Assembly: GCA_964502735.1 (NCBI GenBank)
Contig: CAZCYD010000006.1
Location: forward strand, 1-64,000
Direction of reading: 5' to 3'
Length of the DNA: 64,000 nucleotides
Source of the DNA: JACKAN01 sp964502735
GTDB taxonomy: Bacteria > Bdellovibrionota > Bdellovibrionia > Bdellovibrionales > UBA1609
Within the stretch, counting starts at the first letter, position 1. Each line of letters opens with the position of its first letter. Under the pieces are notes generated by a model. That model saw nothing but the letters and a program-made list of their open reading frames with translations. It was not told the DNA's origin and searched no databases. The position numbers and the translations under genes are program-made. This document shows positions 27,377 to 36,313 of the stretch, piece by piece.

Positions 27377-27856
27377 ATGAAATATCTGCTTATTTTAATT
27401 TTACTTCCAGTTTTAAATATTCACGCATCAAACAAAGAGCCACACAAAGACCAAACCTGTATACATAGCAACAATCAATTTTCTTGCGTGAAGTATCTAA
27501 AAAATTACGATGGAGACACAATAACTGTTAAAATACCAGGGGTTCATCCGTTAATTGGCGAAAATATTTCTGTGAGAGTTAAAGGTATTGATACGCCAGA
27601 GCTAAAGACCAAAGACCAATGCGAAAAAGAAAAGGGGCGAATCGCAAAAAAATTGACTGAAAACATTATGAAAAAGGCAAAAAGAATTGATTTAAAAAAT
27701 ATTGAAAGAGATAAATACTTCAGAATCCTCGCCGATGTAGAGTATGATGGTAAGGATTTAAAAAATACACTTTTAAAGAATAATATTGCACATGAATACT
27801 CTGGAGGGAGCAAACCTAAATTGAATTGGTGTGAGAGAATGCCCTCTTCAAAATAG
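27377..27856 (+). CDS. Secreted thermonuclease (staphylococcal nuclease homologue)
   Basis: 159 residues with a signal peptide (MKYLLILILLPVLNIHA). The SNase motifs are YDGDTITVKIPG (calcium-binding Asp), VRVKGIDTPELKTK (catalytic Arg in VRVKG, then Asp and Glu) and RDKYFRILADV (second Arg region). The enzyme cleaves DNA and RNA with Ca2+. In a predatory or scavenging bacterium it would degrade prey or environmental nucleic acid. Convergent with the next secreted gene, leaving only about 29 bases between. Confidence 0.9.
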   Translation: MKYLLILILLPVLNIHASNKEPHKDQTCIHSNNQFSCVKYLKNYDGDTITVKIPGVHPLIGENISVRVKGIDTPELKTKDQCEKEKGRIAKKLTENIMKKAKRIDLKNIERDKYFRILADVEYDGKDLKNTLLKNNIAHEYSGGSKPKLNWCERMPSSK

Positions 27857-27866
27857 TCTTCCAAAT

Positions 27867-27888
27867 TTTTATCAGAGGATTTGGGTTA
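27867..27888 (-). repeat. Short intergenic repeat SIR copy 1 (partial)
   Basis: On the minus strand this reads TAACCCAAATCC, three variable bases, then GATAAAA. The leading TAA is the stop codon of the minus-strand gene that ends at 27886. The tail after GATAAAA diverges from the other three copies. Confidence 0.65.
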
Positions 27889-28374
27889 ATAAGTTATCCT
27901 TTGCGGTTTATTTATTTGTTTTATTGGGCTTCTTTGATTATTTGGAAGAACTGGCCTTTTAATTTCACAAGCCTTACCTTTCGAGATTTGAGTGGGCTTA
28001 TGTAATTCATCTCCATCTGGACACGTCACATAGCACCTTTTTTGATGAAATGTGCAAAGCTCTCTTTTAGCTCTTCTATCATTTAGGTTAGTCTTAACAA
28101 TGTCCCCATTAGGGCAAACAACTTGAGGAAACATTAGCATTTTAGCCATTGAACAGGAGTTAACCGTAGCAAAAGGATTAGATTTATCAGATCTTGGAAC
28201 CTCAACAGTGACCTCTTTTCCACTAAGTTGAATCCTACAACTATGAAATTTTGCTTCCTCGCCCATTTTAACTGACTCATACCTATCACAATTTTTACTA
28301 AAAGCAATATAAGGAAAACCTAACAAAAATACCATAATAAAAAAAAGACGGTTAAATAAGGTAGAGATCTTCAT
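27886..28374 (-). CDS. Secreted cysteine-containing protein of unknown function
   Basis: 162 residues from ATG 28374, with a signal peptide (STLFNRLFFIMVFLLGFPYIAFS). The mature part has nine cysteines, several spaced CPNGD, CTFHQKRCYVTCPDGDE and GKACEIK, which implies disulfide bonds in the periplasm or outside. No family is recognised. The stop codon is supplied by the short intergenic repeat. It lies beside a similar small cysteine-containing gene. Confidence 0.65.
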   Translation of the reverse strand: MKISTLFNRLFFIMVFLLGFPYIAFSKNCDRYESVKMGEEAKFHSCRIQLSGKEVTVEVPRSDKSNPFATVNSCSMAKMLMFPQVVCPNGDIVKTNLNDRRAKRELCTFHQKRCYVTCPDGDELHKPTQISKGKACEIKRPVLPNNQRSPIKQINKPQRITY

Positions 28375-28549
28375 AATAAATAGAGCCTGCAAAATTTATA
28401 CTTAAAGAACACTTGTCTTCACAAGTAGATAGAATATCTCAAATTGAGAAAAACATAATTTGCTGTTTAAAATTCACACACGTATCTAAAGTTCCGTCAA
28501 ACTCACTGACATCATTGATTTTTTATCCATCCATAATTAAAGACCATTA

Positions 28550-28945
28550 TTAAAGATTAGTCATGAATTGACGACTGTGCTTTAAGGTATTCTGTACAGA
28601 TTTCTGACTCAAACAAGCTCCAAAGGCTTCGGGGTTAGCAGAAATGCAATCTTTCCCATTCGGCTCCCCACACTCAGGACCGCAACTCCCGCCAATCTTA
28701 CATTTTGGAGTATAAATAACAACAAGTGAAGAGTCCTTCATTTCATTTTCTAGAAACTTTGTGATTTGAGCTTGGCAAGTCAGTTCATCACCGGCAACAA
28801 AATTAAAATAGTGATTTTCCAATTTTTCTCCTGAATGACTCTGATCAGATGAAGTCAACTCAATTGTTGCATAAATTTCCGAAATTAAAAAAAGAGAAAT
28901 TAAAAAAAACATAAAATTAGAAAGTAAAAAAAATTTTCCTTTCAC
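28550..28945 (-). CDS. Small secreted cysteine-rich protein
   Basis: 131 residues with a signal peptide (FFLLSNFMFFLISLFLISEIYA). The C-terminal half has a cluster of six cysteines: CKIGGSCGPECGEPNGKDCISANPEAFGAC (positions about 85-115), plus one near residue 57. No family is recognised. The spacing suggests a disulfide-stabilised secreted fold. Confidence 0.65.
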   Translation of the reverse strand: MKGKFFLLSNFMFFLISLFLISEIYATIELTSSDQSHSGEKLENHYFNFVAGDELTCQAQITKFLENEMKDSSLVVIYTPKCKIGGSCGPECGEPNGKDCISANPEAFGACLSQKSVQNTLKHSRQFMTNL

Positions 28946-29017
28946 TAAAATCCTCCAAAAAACTAATTAAAAATTTTAAAATACTTAACACTATGATCCC
29001 ATTACTATAATTTTAAA

Positions 29018-30172
29018 TTAGTTATTAATTAGATTTACCCAACTATCTACTTCCATCTTCTTTTGATTTAAAATAGAGTTTGCAATTTCTAACCATAATT
29101 TTGAGTCCTGGCTTTTTGAATTATTAATGGTTGACACTGTTTGTGAAATAATATTTCGATAAAAATACTGCAATTTGCCTTCTCCCAACTCATACGACAA
29201 GTCATAGGTCTTTAAATTCTTACTACTTACGTACTCACCAATCAGAAGAGTGCTTCGAACAACAATATGTCTCAAGGTGGTAATCTTCTTTGTCTCATCA
29301 TCATAGTGACTATGATCGCAACGGGCTTGTAAAAGAGAATTATATATATCTAATAAAAATCCAGCAGGATTAGAATTTACTTTGGTATATTCCACAACTC
29401 TAGGAGACCAATAGTCGGCCCCTCCAGAATCAATTGAAGTCCCCCAGTTATAAAGATATACATTTGAAAGCCAACTTCTGGCATTGGAATTTGTAGGATT
29501 ATATTTTAAGTTACTATAAGTGGATCCATAGTAACTTAAAACTATGTGATCCCAATTTATGTGCAGAGCTTTATAATTGGGATCAGTCATCCAATAGTCA
29601 AAACCTGCTTTTTCAGGCGATCGACCAAAGAATAAACCGTAAGCAGCAATGATATCCCACTTCTTATTGTTGTAATACGCTAACATATTTAAATCATTAT
29701 CAATACACTTAAATGGCTCTTCTGACGGCACTGGATTTGGAGTTGGAGGATTGGTATTTTGATTTTTGCTTAAACTACAGAACTGATCTTTACCACCATC
29801 ATGACCCTTGCAAATCCATTGATGCTCAGTTGATGTGTCGGGTATTTTAAAAACATCGCCAATTGAACACACACCTATGCCCGTACCACATAAACCATTT
29901 TGCGGAAACTTTCCACTTCCAGTATCATTATTGTCATCAGGAGGCAATAAAGGTGGAAAATCAGGAGTCGGTGTAGGAATTATATTGTTTGCATCGTTGT
30001 TTGCATCGTTGTTTGCATCTTTATTTATATCACCTTGATTTTCCACATGACTAGAATTGCTAGCAGAGTTAGCACTCTTGGGCGATGGAGCGCAATTCAT
30101 ATATAAAGTTAAAAATGATGTAATCATAACTAGATTTAAACAAACCATCCTAAATTTTATAAAATATTTCAC
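29018..30172 (-). CDS. Lipoprotein with DUF4214-like domain and DAN repeats
   Basis: 384 residues. The signal ends in LTLYMNC, a lipoprotein cysteine with the unusual asparagine before it. A disordered linker (about 30-95) holds three near-identical NDAN units from a 12-bp tandem repeat, then a Pro/Thr-rich stretch. The central domain has the DUF4214 signature FFGRSPEKAGFDYW (about residues 185-198). DUF4214 is associated with surface and glycosylation-linked proteins; its function is unclear. A cysteine-rich segment (CGTGIGVCSIGD, WICKGHDGGKDQFC) precedes it. Confidence 0.75.
   Translation of the reverse strand: MKYFIKFRMVCLNLVMITSFLTLYMNCAPSPKSANSASNSSHVENQGDINKDANNDANNDANNIIPTPTPDFPPLLPPDDNNDTGSGKFPQNGLCGTGIGVCSIGDVFKIPDTSTEHQWICKGHDGGKDQFCSLSKNQNTNPPTPNPVPSEEPFKCIDNDLNMLAYYNNKKWDIIAAYGLFFGRSPEKAGFDYWMTDPNYKALHINWDHIVLSYYGSTYSNLKYNPTNSNARSWLSNVYLYNWGTSIDSGGADYWSPRVVEYTKVNSNPAGFLLDIYNSLLQARCDHSHYDDETKKITTLRHIVVRSTLLIGEYVSSKNLKTYDLSYELGEGKLQYFYRNIISQTVSTINNSKSQDSKLWLEIANSILNQKKMEVDSWVNLINN
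29989..30022. repeat. 12-bp tandem repeat inside DUF4214 lipoprotein gene
   Basis: The unit GCATCGTTGTTT (plus-strand view) is repeated in tandem about two to three times and encodes the repeated Asn-Asp-Ala-Asn residues of the linker. Copy number could vary by slippage without breaking the frame, since 12 is a multiple of three. Confidence 0.7.
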
Positions 30173-30392
30173 GATTATTTCTCCAACTGTGAAAGTTTGC
30201 GTTAACTTAAAATCACATATTTAAAGTTCTAAATTGGACTCTCAGATAAAATCAGCAAAAAACAGTCCATAAATTATTTTCACTTATATTGAATTTTTAA
30301 ATCCTTAATTAAAAATTAAGGCTACATGACAAAAAAGTTAATATTCAGTGTCTCATTTTGAGATGTATAAAATCTTAAATAATTTAATATGT

Positions 30393-30424
30393 ATTTTACA
30401 CATTTTATCCGCGGATTTGGGTTA
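30393..30424 (-). repeat. Short intergenic repeat SIR copy 2
   Basis: A minus-strand 32-base unit: TAACCCAAATCC, then GCG, then GATAAAATGTGTAAAAT. It contains the palindrome TCCGCGGA. Its first three bases are the stop codon of the minus-strand gene ending at 30422. Confidence 0.85.
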
Positions 30425-31606
30425 GTTCTGAGATTGACACCGAGCCTGCGCTCTCCCAAACGGGATTGAACCTATGAACTTTGGCTCTCTTTCGATTTGA
30501 CAGTTGAGGTTAAGTTTTTCGTCACAAGGAAAGTTGGGAAACGCTAGATTTCTAGTACTCACTCGTTTCGAATTATATTCAAGAGGCTGATCAGAGTATG
30601 AGCCATCTGCATTTAAAAATATAGGACAAGAAACCCCCTCTTTTTTAGCATATAAACGACAAGAATGAACTCCCCCATTTTGTAAAACACACCTCGGAAC
30701 AGTTAGTTTTTTTATATTACCTTCTATATTCTCACTAAACCACCCCATACAAGAAGCATCTCCATCAGGATTTATTTCACTAAATTCAGGTTTACACTGA
30801 CTCTTAGGGTGGTTATGAAAAACAAAATTCATAATTTGTTGTGAAAAATCCGTGGTCACTTGCGTTTGGTGCTTCTCCTTGTAAATTTGATTGCACTTAT
30901 TTTGGTAGTGGTCGACAGAAAACTGTGATCGGACACTTTCACCAGTCGAAGAATCATCAGATGATTTGATTTGAAAAAACTGTGAAAAATGTGTATTTGT
31001 GATGCTCTGAATATTTCCCTTATTAAGGCTTTGTCCACTTCCAATAAGTTCGAAGTTTAGACTGGTCCCCTTATCTAAAGCAAATTGGACTTCGTATATA
31101 CAAAGACCAACCATTGGAACCTTTTCTGAAACATTCAGATAGGTTTTCATAGTTTTTTGGTCAAACAAGAAAATGTGTTGAGGAGCATCTTGAGGGTAGG
31201 GGTTAGTCCCTCGAGAAGCAATGACGACAAAACTTGTTTTAACCTGATACCTAAAATCAAAACTGAGTTTTGAAGCTACCGAAGACTTGAGACCAAATAC
31301 TGAAGGGTTCAGTTTAAAACCAATATAAGTATTAGATGTAATATAGTCTGTTGAGGCGTACTCCAGCCAAGCCCTTGGCAGTGGGGGCCAATTTAGATTT
31401 GTGCTTTTTTCAAATTCGATATCTTGAGTGTCTGTCAGAGTGGCCCTAAGATCCTCTGTTGCCGACCCGGGGTTTGTAAGAAAATAATTAACACCTGGAG
31501 TTCTTAAGCCCTTTCGGCCACCACTCGAATCCGGTGACCTCCCCGTGTTAGCATGAGCAAGGTTTAAACATATAAATAATCCAAAGAACAGCATTGCGGT
31601 TTTCAT
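30422..31606 (-). CDS. Secreted protein of unknown function
   Basis: 394 residues with a signal peptide (MKTAMLFFGLFICLNLAHA). The N-terminal half is strand-rich and the C-terminal third has nine cysteines, including CMGWF, CVLQNGGVHSCRLY, CPIFLNADG and CDEKLNLNC, so disulfides are likely. I recognise no family. Upstream, an 8-bp hairpin (AAAGACTC at 31627-31634 with GAGTCTTT at 31642-31649) lies in the leader. The stop codon overlaps a short intergenic repeat. Confidence 0.65.
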   Translation of the reverse strand: MKTAMLFFGLFICLNLAHANTGRSPDSSGGRKGLRTPGVNYFLTNPGSATEDLRATLTDTQDIEFEKSTNLNWPPLPRAWLEYASTDYITSNTYIGFKLNPSVFGLKSSVASKLSFDFRYQVKTSFVVIASRGTNPYPQDAPQHIFLFDQKTMKTYLNVSEKVPMVGLCIYEVQFALDKGTSLNFELIGSGQSLNKGNIQSITNTHFSQFFQIKSSDDSSTGESVRSQFSVDHYQNKCNQIYKEKHQTQVTTDFSQQIMNFVFHNHPKSQCKPEFSEINPDGDASCMGWFSENIEGNIKKLTVPRCVLQNGGVHSCRLYAKKEGVSCPIFLNADGSYSDQPLEYNSKRVSTRNLAFPNFPCDEKLNLNCQIEREPKFIGSIPFGRAQARCQSQN

Positions 31607-31879
31607 AGTTTTTACTTCCCAAAAACCAAAGACTCACTCAGGGAGTCTTTATCAGTTTAAGGGAATAGCAAGCCTGAAGCCGATTGGATTTTGGCATGGG
31701 GACTTAATAAATTGAGGATTAATATAAAAGTAATAGAATATTTTTCATTAAGAGACGAAAGTTGTTAGCCACCTCACCCACTTTCATCACCACTTTTCCC
31801 ACTCTTTTTTGACCTTTTAAAAATCCATTTTTTAAATTTGAACTGACTTATCAATTCACAGAGCAATAGATTTGCATTT

Positions 31880-33259
31880 TTAAAGAAACCACATATAAAG
31901 GGTTAATACCGCTAGTGGTGGTCCCACTAGGGCTAAAAAGAACCCTGGGCGAATAAAATCCATAGCCTCTACATACCCGGTCGCATAACTAATGGCATTG
32001 GGCGGGGTAGACACAGGAAGTACCGTAGCCATAGACGCCGACAAAGCAATGGTTAATGAGACGGCCAATTCATAACCGACAACTAATGCCGAAGCCATCG
32101 GAATTAAAATAGCGGCAGCGGCTGTATTACTCATAAAATTTGAGAACAAAACACTGACATAACCAAAAATCAACATAACAAAAACAATGTGTAAATTAGA
32201 AATCTCTATATAGGATATCAAAAAGGCGGCAAGTCCTGACTCCACAACGGAGTCCCCTAGCGACATCCCCCCCATAATTAACAATAATGTGTCCCATGGA
32301 AGACTGCGAATATCTGCACTTTTAACCACACCTGTAACTGTTAAAACTACGATGGGAACAAACGAAACTACAGAAACTGAGAGTTTGTGCAAAGGTGCAC
32401 CCATCCACAAGATGAGTGTTAACAAAAAGGTCCCTAAGACAATCTGCCTATGCCTCTTAAGTAAATTTGGTGGAGAATAAGTAAAGTCTTCCTCTTGAGA
32501 TAATAAAAAAATGTTCGGACTAGGTTTAAAAATAAAGATAATGATTCCCCAAACAGCCAACAACAATAGAGCCGATATAGGTAAACCAAATTTGACCCAA
32601 GATAAAAATTCAAGGTGCACACCCAGTCCAGCTAAATGATTATGAGCAATAGCGTTCGGAGTACTACCAATTAGAGTTCCCATTCCTCCTATAGAGGCCG
32701 CGGCTGGTATTCCAATTAGTAACGAACGTCGAACTGAAAGAGGCTGCTGCTCATGTGCAATCATAGGTAACAATATGGCCATCATTAGAGCCGTACTTGC
32801 TGTATTAGAAATAAACATAGACATAAGGGCTGTTGTGGCCATCGTGCCAATTAAGAATTGAAAACTTGATCCCCCAAATTGCCGAATAGCTATTTGAGAG
32901 ATGATTCGGTCTATACCTGTTAACGTAAATGAAAGAGACAAGAAAAATCCACCCATCAACAGCCATATTACTGGACTAGCCCAGGCTTGAGTGTATTTTT
33001 CGAGAGCGAGATCCCCTCCCTGATTCCCTCCCGTGTCCAAAAAGAAAATTTGAAACCCAACAATTAATAAAGAAACTGCAAAAGCGGGTATGGCTTCTGT
33101 AACCCACAATCCTATCGCCAAAATCAAAATAAAGAGGGTCTTTCTTCCTTCAAGTTCTAAGCCTCCCAAATAACCAAAGCCAGGCAAAATAAGAGCTACG
33201 GCCAATGAAATTATAAATAAGCTAAGATGTCTACTAATTGGGAATTTTTTTAGAATCAT
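31880..33259 (-). CDS. DASS-family sodium-coupled anion transporter (SLC13/CitT-like)
   Basis: 459 residues, about twelve membrane helices. Two related substrate/sodium-binding repeats are visible: GTLIGSTPNAIAHNHLAG (first SNT-like loop) and VSTPPNAISYATGYV (second), together with SNTASTALMMAIL and SNTAAAAILIPMA. Family members import di- or tricarboxylates or sulfate with Na+. Which anion is used cannot be told from the sequence. It is the second predicted organic-acid carrier in the window, besides the DAACS symporter. Confidence 0.92.
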   Translation of the reverse strand: MILKKFPISRHLSLFIISLAVALILPGFGYLGGLELEGRKTLFILILAIGLWVTEAIPAFAVSLLIVGFQIFFLDTGGNQGGDLALEKYTQAWASPVIWLLMGGFFLSLSFTLTGIDRIISQIAIRQFGGSSFQFLIGTMATTALMSMFISNTASTALMMAILLPMIAHEQQPLSVRRSLLIGIPAAASIGGMGTLIGSTPNAIAHNHLAGLGVHLEFLSWVKFGLPISALLLLAVWGIIIFIFKPSPNIFLLSQEEDFTYSPPNLLKRHRQIVLGTFLLTLILWMGAPLHKLSVSVVSFVPIVVLTVTGVVKSADIRSLPWDTLLLIMGGMSLGDSVVESGLAAFLISYIEISNLHIVFVMLIFGYVSVLFSNFMSNTAAAAILIPMASALVVGYELAVSLTIALSASMATVLPVSTPPNAISYATGYVEAMDFIRPGFFLALVGPPLAVLTLYMWFL

Positions 33260-33284
33260 AAAACAGACTCACTGACATAAAAAG

Positions 33285-33374
33285 ATTGAGACTTTTTATA
33301 TCTCAATCTCAATTTTAACCTTAATTTTAACCTCAATCTTAACCCTAACATTTATATCTATCTAAGCCTATATC
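33285..33374. repeat. Degenerate short tandem repeat region
   Basis: Repeated variants of TCAATCT and TTTTAACC run through this stretch between the transporter and peptidase genes. It looks like a degenerate microsatellite. No function is evident. Confidence 0.5.
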
Positions 33375-34541
33375 CTAATCCTCATAGCTATCGGGTCTTA
33401 CCACAGATTTAGGATTGAGATTAGGCTCTTTAATAATCGGCTGGCTAGAAAAACCTGAAAGCTCACCAAGCTCATATTTGTCTCTTATAGATACTGAAGG
33501 CGACTGGCTGTACAAAGTTAGAAGTTTTGACAACTCCAACAAAGACTCCTCGTGTGTTCGCTCATATCCATGGGAACCATCACAAGCAAAGCAAACTAGG
33601 GCCGTTCGAATGTCATTCCCGGCCTCGATGGCTGAAGCTGCGTCGCACCTATAATAACGAAACACATCTCGAGAGTGGGGCAAGTTATGTTGTTTACAAA
33701 TGTCAATTAGGTGTTTGGTTAAGTGATAATCAAAAGGGCCAGTTGAGTCTTTGATTGCGATTGTAATTCCGTAGGAGTTAGAGTTTTGATTCGGCGCTAT
33801 TGTTGAGTTGTCTATACTTAACATTTCAGCAACATCACCATGAAGAATAGCAGAGGCTCCAGATCCAACTTCTTCCATGATTGTAAAAAGAAGGTGGCAA
33901 TCTACAGGTATGTGCAAACGGTTATCGATAATTGATTTAGCCGCAGCCAGCAGGCCTGCCACTCCAGCTTTATTATCCAAGTGTCGCGCATTGATAAATC
34001 CATTGTTGGTTATTTCTAATCCTGCATCAAATGATATGAAATTGCCCACTTCAAAGTTGTTTTCAATAAGTTGACTTTGGTTTTCACACTTTTCGTCAAC
34101 CCTGACTTCAATATTTTCCCAACTTACAGGCTGCAAGTCGATCTCCTCGTTATAAGTGTGTCCACTTGCCTTTAAAGGAAGTACAGATCCTCTTTTAGGG
34201 CCGGCATCAGTAAAAATAGTGACACGCGCCCCTTCCGCAAATCTCGATGACCAATGCCCGATAGGAACAATTGAAAGACGTCCGTTTTCTTTAAGATTCT
34301 TAACCATAGCTCCAAGAGTATCCAGATGGGCCACGATCGACCTGGCCGGTACTGACTGTTGACCCTTTATAGTGGCTCTAATGGCTCCTCGTCGAGTCAG
34401 CTCAAAAGGAATTTCCATGGCCTCTAACTGTTTACACACATAGCGTACAACTTGATCTGTATACCCACTTGGACTGGGTATAGCCAAGAGTTCTGATAAA
34501 GTTTTGATTAAATATTCTTTTGAAATTTCCACAATTTTCAT
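33375..34541 (-). CDS. M42-family peptidase of the NAGGN osmoprotectant type
   Basis: 388 residues. Metal-binding and catalytic pieces are clear: HLDTLG (first His-Asp), RHLDNKAG (bridging Asp), FTIMEEVGSG (catalytic Glu pair), SIDN and SHGYERTH. The stretches TRRGAIRATIKG and VPIGHWSSRFAEGARVT are specific to the M42 subfamily that accompanies biosynthesis of N-acetylglutaminylglutamine amide, an osmolyte. The usual partners (AsnO-like amidotransferase and GNAT/ATP-grasp synthetase) are not in the neighbourhood, so the gene is an orphan here. Assignment to this subfamily is from motif memory. Confidence 0.85.
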   Translation of the reverse strand: MKIVEISKEYLIKTLSELLAIPSPSGYTDQVVRYVCKQLEAMEIPFELTRRGAIRATIKGQQSVPARSIVAHLDTLGAMVKNLKENGRLSIVPIGHWSSRFAEGARVTIFTDAGPKRGSVLPLKASGHTYNEEIDLQPVSWENIEVRVDEKCENQSQLIENNFEVGNFISFDAGLEITNNGFINARHLDNKAGVAGLLAAAKSIIDNRLHIPVDCHLLFTIMEEVGSGASAILHGDVAEMLSIDNSTIAPNQNSNSYGITIAIKDSTGPFDYHLTKHLIDICKQHNLPHSRDVFRYYRCDAASAIEAGNDIRTALVCFACDGSHGYERTHEESLLELSKLLTLYSQSPSVSIRDKYELGELSGFSSQPIIKEPNLNPKSVVRPDSYED

Positions 34542-34667
34542 ACCTAATCACATACAAAAAAACAGAGATATAAACAAGACACCCACCGGCTTTTTCGAGA
34601 TGCCTATTAATGTTAGAGATTAGAAGTTAGCTCTATGTCGAAACATAAAACCTGAAGCTCCACATGA

Positions 34668-34697
34668 CTGACGCGAAGTGAGCTGACGCGAAGTGAT
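34668..34697. repeat. Direct repeat upstream of substrate-binding protein gene
   Basis: CTGACGCGAAGTGA occurs at 34668-34681 and 34683-34696, followed by GATAAAGC variants around 34695, 34716 and 34731. This degenerate tandem region encodes only the implausible basic leader of the longer reading frame of the next gene. Confidence 0.7.
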
Positions 34698-34764
34698 AAA
34701 GCCTAGGCGTAAAATGATAAAGCGCGAGATCATAAAGCGAGAGAAGGTAAAAGGAGTTTTAACT

Positions 34765-36294
34765 TTGCACAAGATTACAATCTATTTTGTTTTGATTTAT
34801 TTGATAGCAGGATGTACTAAACGCAGCCCCAATATCGACAGCAACTCTGTTCACATGAGATTAACAGCTGAAGTCTCAACTCTTGACTGGAATCGGGCTA
34901 CAGAGGTTCAAACTCAAGCCTTATTTTTCAACATGATGGAGCCATTAATTAACTATGATTTTTCAGACCCTAGAGTTAAACCTCTTCCTGGCCTAATAAC
35001 AAAGTGGCAACAAAACGAAAGTAAAACAAAATATACAATAACTCTTCAACAGAATAGATTCTGGAGTGATGGCGCACCCTTTACCTCTCAGCATGTATTT
35101 GACAGCTTAAAACGATTACTATCTCCCCAGACAGGAGCTCCAAATGCCTTTTTATTTTATCCAATCCGTGGAGCTCGAGATTTTAATCAGGGAAAAATGT
35201 CAGATTTTTCAAAAGTTGGGGTTAAAGTTCTTGATTCAAATACAATTGAATTCAACCTTGAATCTGCATTTGCTCCATTTATGATGTTATTTGGCCTCTA
35301 CAATATCTTACCAATTCGTTCTGACCTTATTGAAAAATACGGAGAGCGCGAGGCATTTTTGCCATCAAAACTGGTAACACTCGGACCTTATAAAATTTCA
35401 GAGACATCTACGACAAGAGAAATTAGACTCATAAAAAATACAATCTTTAATGTGCAATTAAAACATAAAATCACAGAATGGACCTTCCATGTAATTGAAG
35501 AGGACGCAACAGCTCTGGCCCTATTTGAATCCGGCCACCTAAATATTTTTGAATCTCCCCCCACAGAATTAATTCCACAATTAAACAAGCAACCCGAATA
35601 TTTAAAAAAAGAAAACTTGGCTATTGAATATCTCGGCTTTAATACTCAGTTAGAGCCTTTTAATCACATTAAAAATAGAAAGGCCCTGGCCTGTTCCATC
35701 AGTTTTCCTCACCTCGAAAAACTTTTAAGTGGTCAAGAGAAGATAAACAAAATATTCATACCCAAAGGAATTGAAGGCTTTAAAGAAGATTTTGACTGGG
35801 GTTGTTCAAAGCCACTAAAGGATGTTGCAAAATATAAAATTAAGCTCAGCTATTACACTAATGAGTCACAAAAAAAGTTAATGGAATTTTTCCAGCAAGA
35901 ACTAACAAAAAAATTAGGTTGGGAAGTTGAACTCGACCATCAGGAGTGGAAAGTTTATTTATCAAAAGTCAATTCAACCCCACCTATGGTGTACCGAATG
36001 GGCTGGATGGCCATTTTTCCTGATCCAGTTCTCTTCTTGGGACTATTTACATCAGATTCACACTTTAATACGACAGGTTGGAATAATCCTGAATATGATG
36101 AAATTTTCAATTCGGTTCGAACTCTAGAACCTTCTCGAGAAAGAACAAATAAGATCTCTCAAGCTATGCGTATTTTAATAAAAGACCACCAAGTTGTCGT
36201 GCCTCTGTACAATGGAGCTCGTCACTATATGATCAAAACGTCTCTACAAAAAAAGATTGCGATCAGCCCGATGGGCAGAGTTAGCCCACTTTAA
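34765..36294 (+). CDS. Family 5 extracellular solute-binding lipoprotein (oligopeptide/dipeptide-binding)
   Basis: 509 residues from TTG 34765, which has AAGGAG eight bases upstream; this gives a clean lipoprotein signal ending LIYLIAGC. The longer frame from 34693 adds a basic leader derived from a tandem repeat. The SBP_bac_5 pattern is present: LDWNRATEVQTQALFFNMMEPL near the N terminus, YTITLQQNRFWSDGAPFTSQHVFDSLKRL, a second lobe, and WNNPEYDEIFNSV near the end. It binds peptides for an Opp/Dpp transporter, but no permease or ATPase gene is adjacent, so it is an orphan receptor here. Confidence 0.92.
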   Translation: MHKITIYFVLIYLIAGCTKRSPNIDSNSVHMRLTAEVSTLDWNRATEVQTQALFFNMMEPLINYDFSDPRVKPLPGLITKWQQNESKTKYTITLQQNRFWSDGAPFTSQHVFDSLKRLLSPQTGAPNAFLFYPIRGARDFNQGKMSDFSKVGVKVLDSNTIEFNLESAFAPFMMLFGLYNILPIRSDLIEKYGEREAFLPSKLVTLGPYKISETSTTREIRLIKNTIFNVQLKHKITEWTFHVIEEDATALALFESGHLNIFESPPTELIPQLNKQPEYLKKENLAIEYLGFNTQLEPFNHIKNRKALACSISFPHLEKLLSGQEKINKIFIPKGIEGFKEDFDWGCSKPLKDVAKYKIKLSYYTNESQKKLMEFFQQELTKKLGWEVELDHQEWKVYLSKVNSTPPMVYRMGWMAIFPDPVLFLGLFTSDSHFNTTGWNNPEYDEIFNSVRTLEPSRERTNKISQAMRILIKDHQVVVPLYNGARHYMIKTSLQKKIAISPMGRVSPL

Positions 36295-36313
36295 ACTTAT
36301 TTATAACTTATAT

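Noticed and set aside
34668..34697. GACGCGAAGTG repeats as part of the palindrome family
   Set aside because: There is a superficial similarity to the arm sequence near the loops but no complementary arm and no loop motif.
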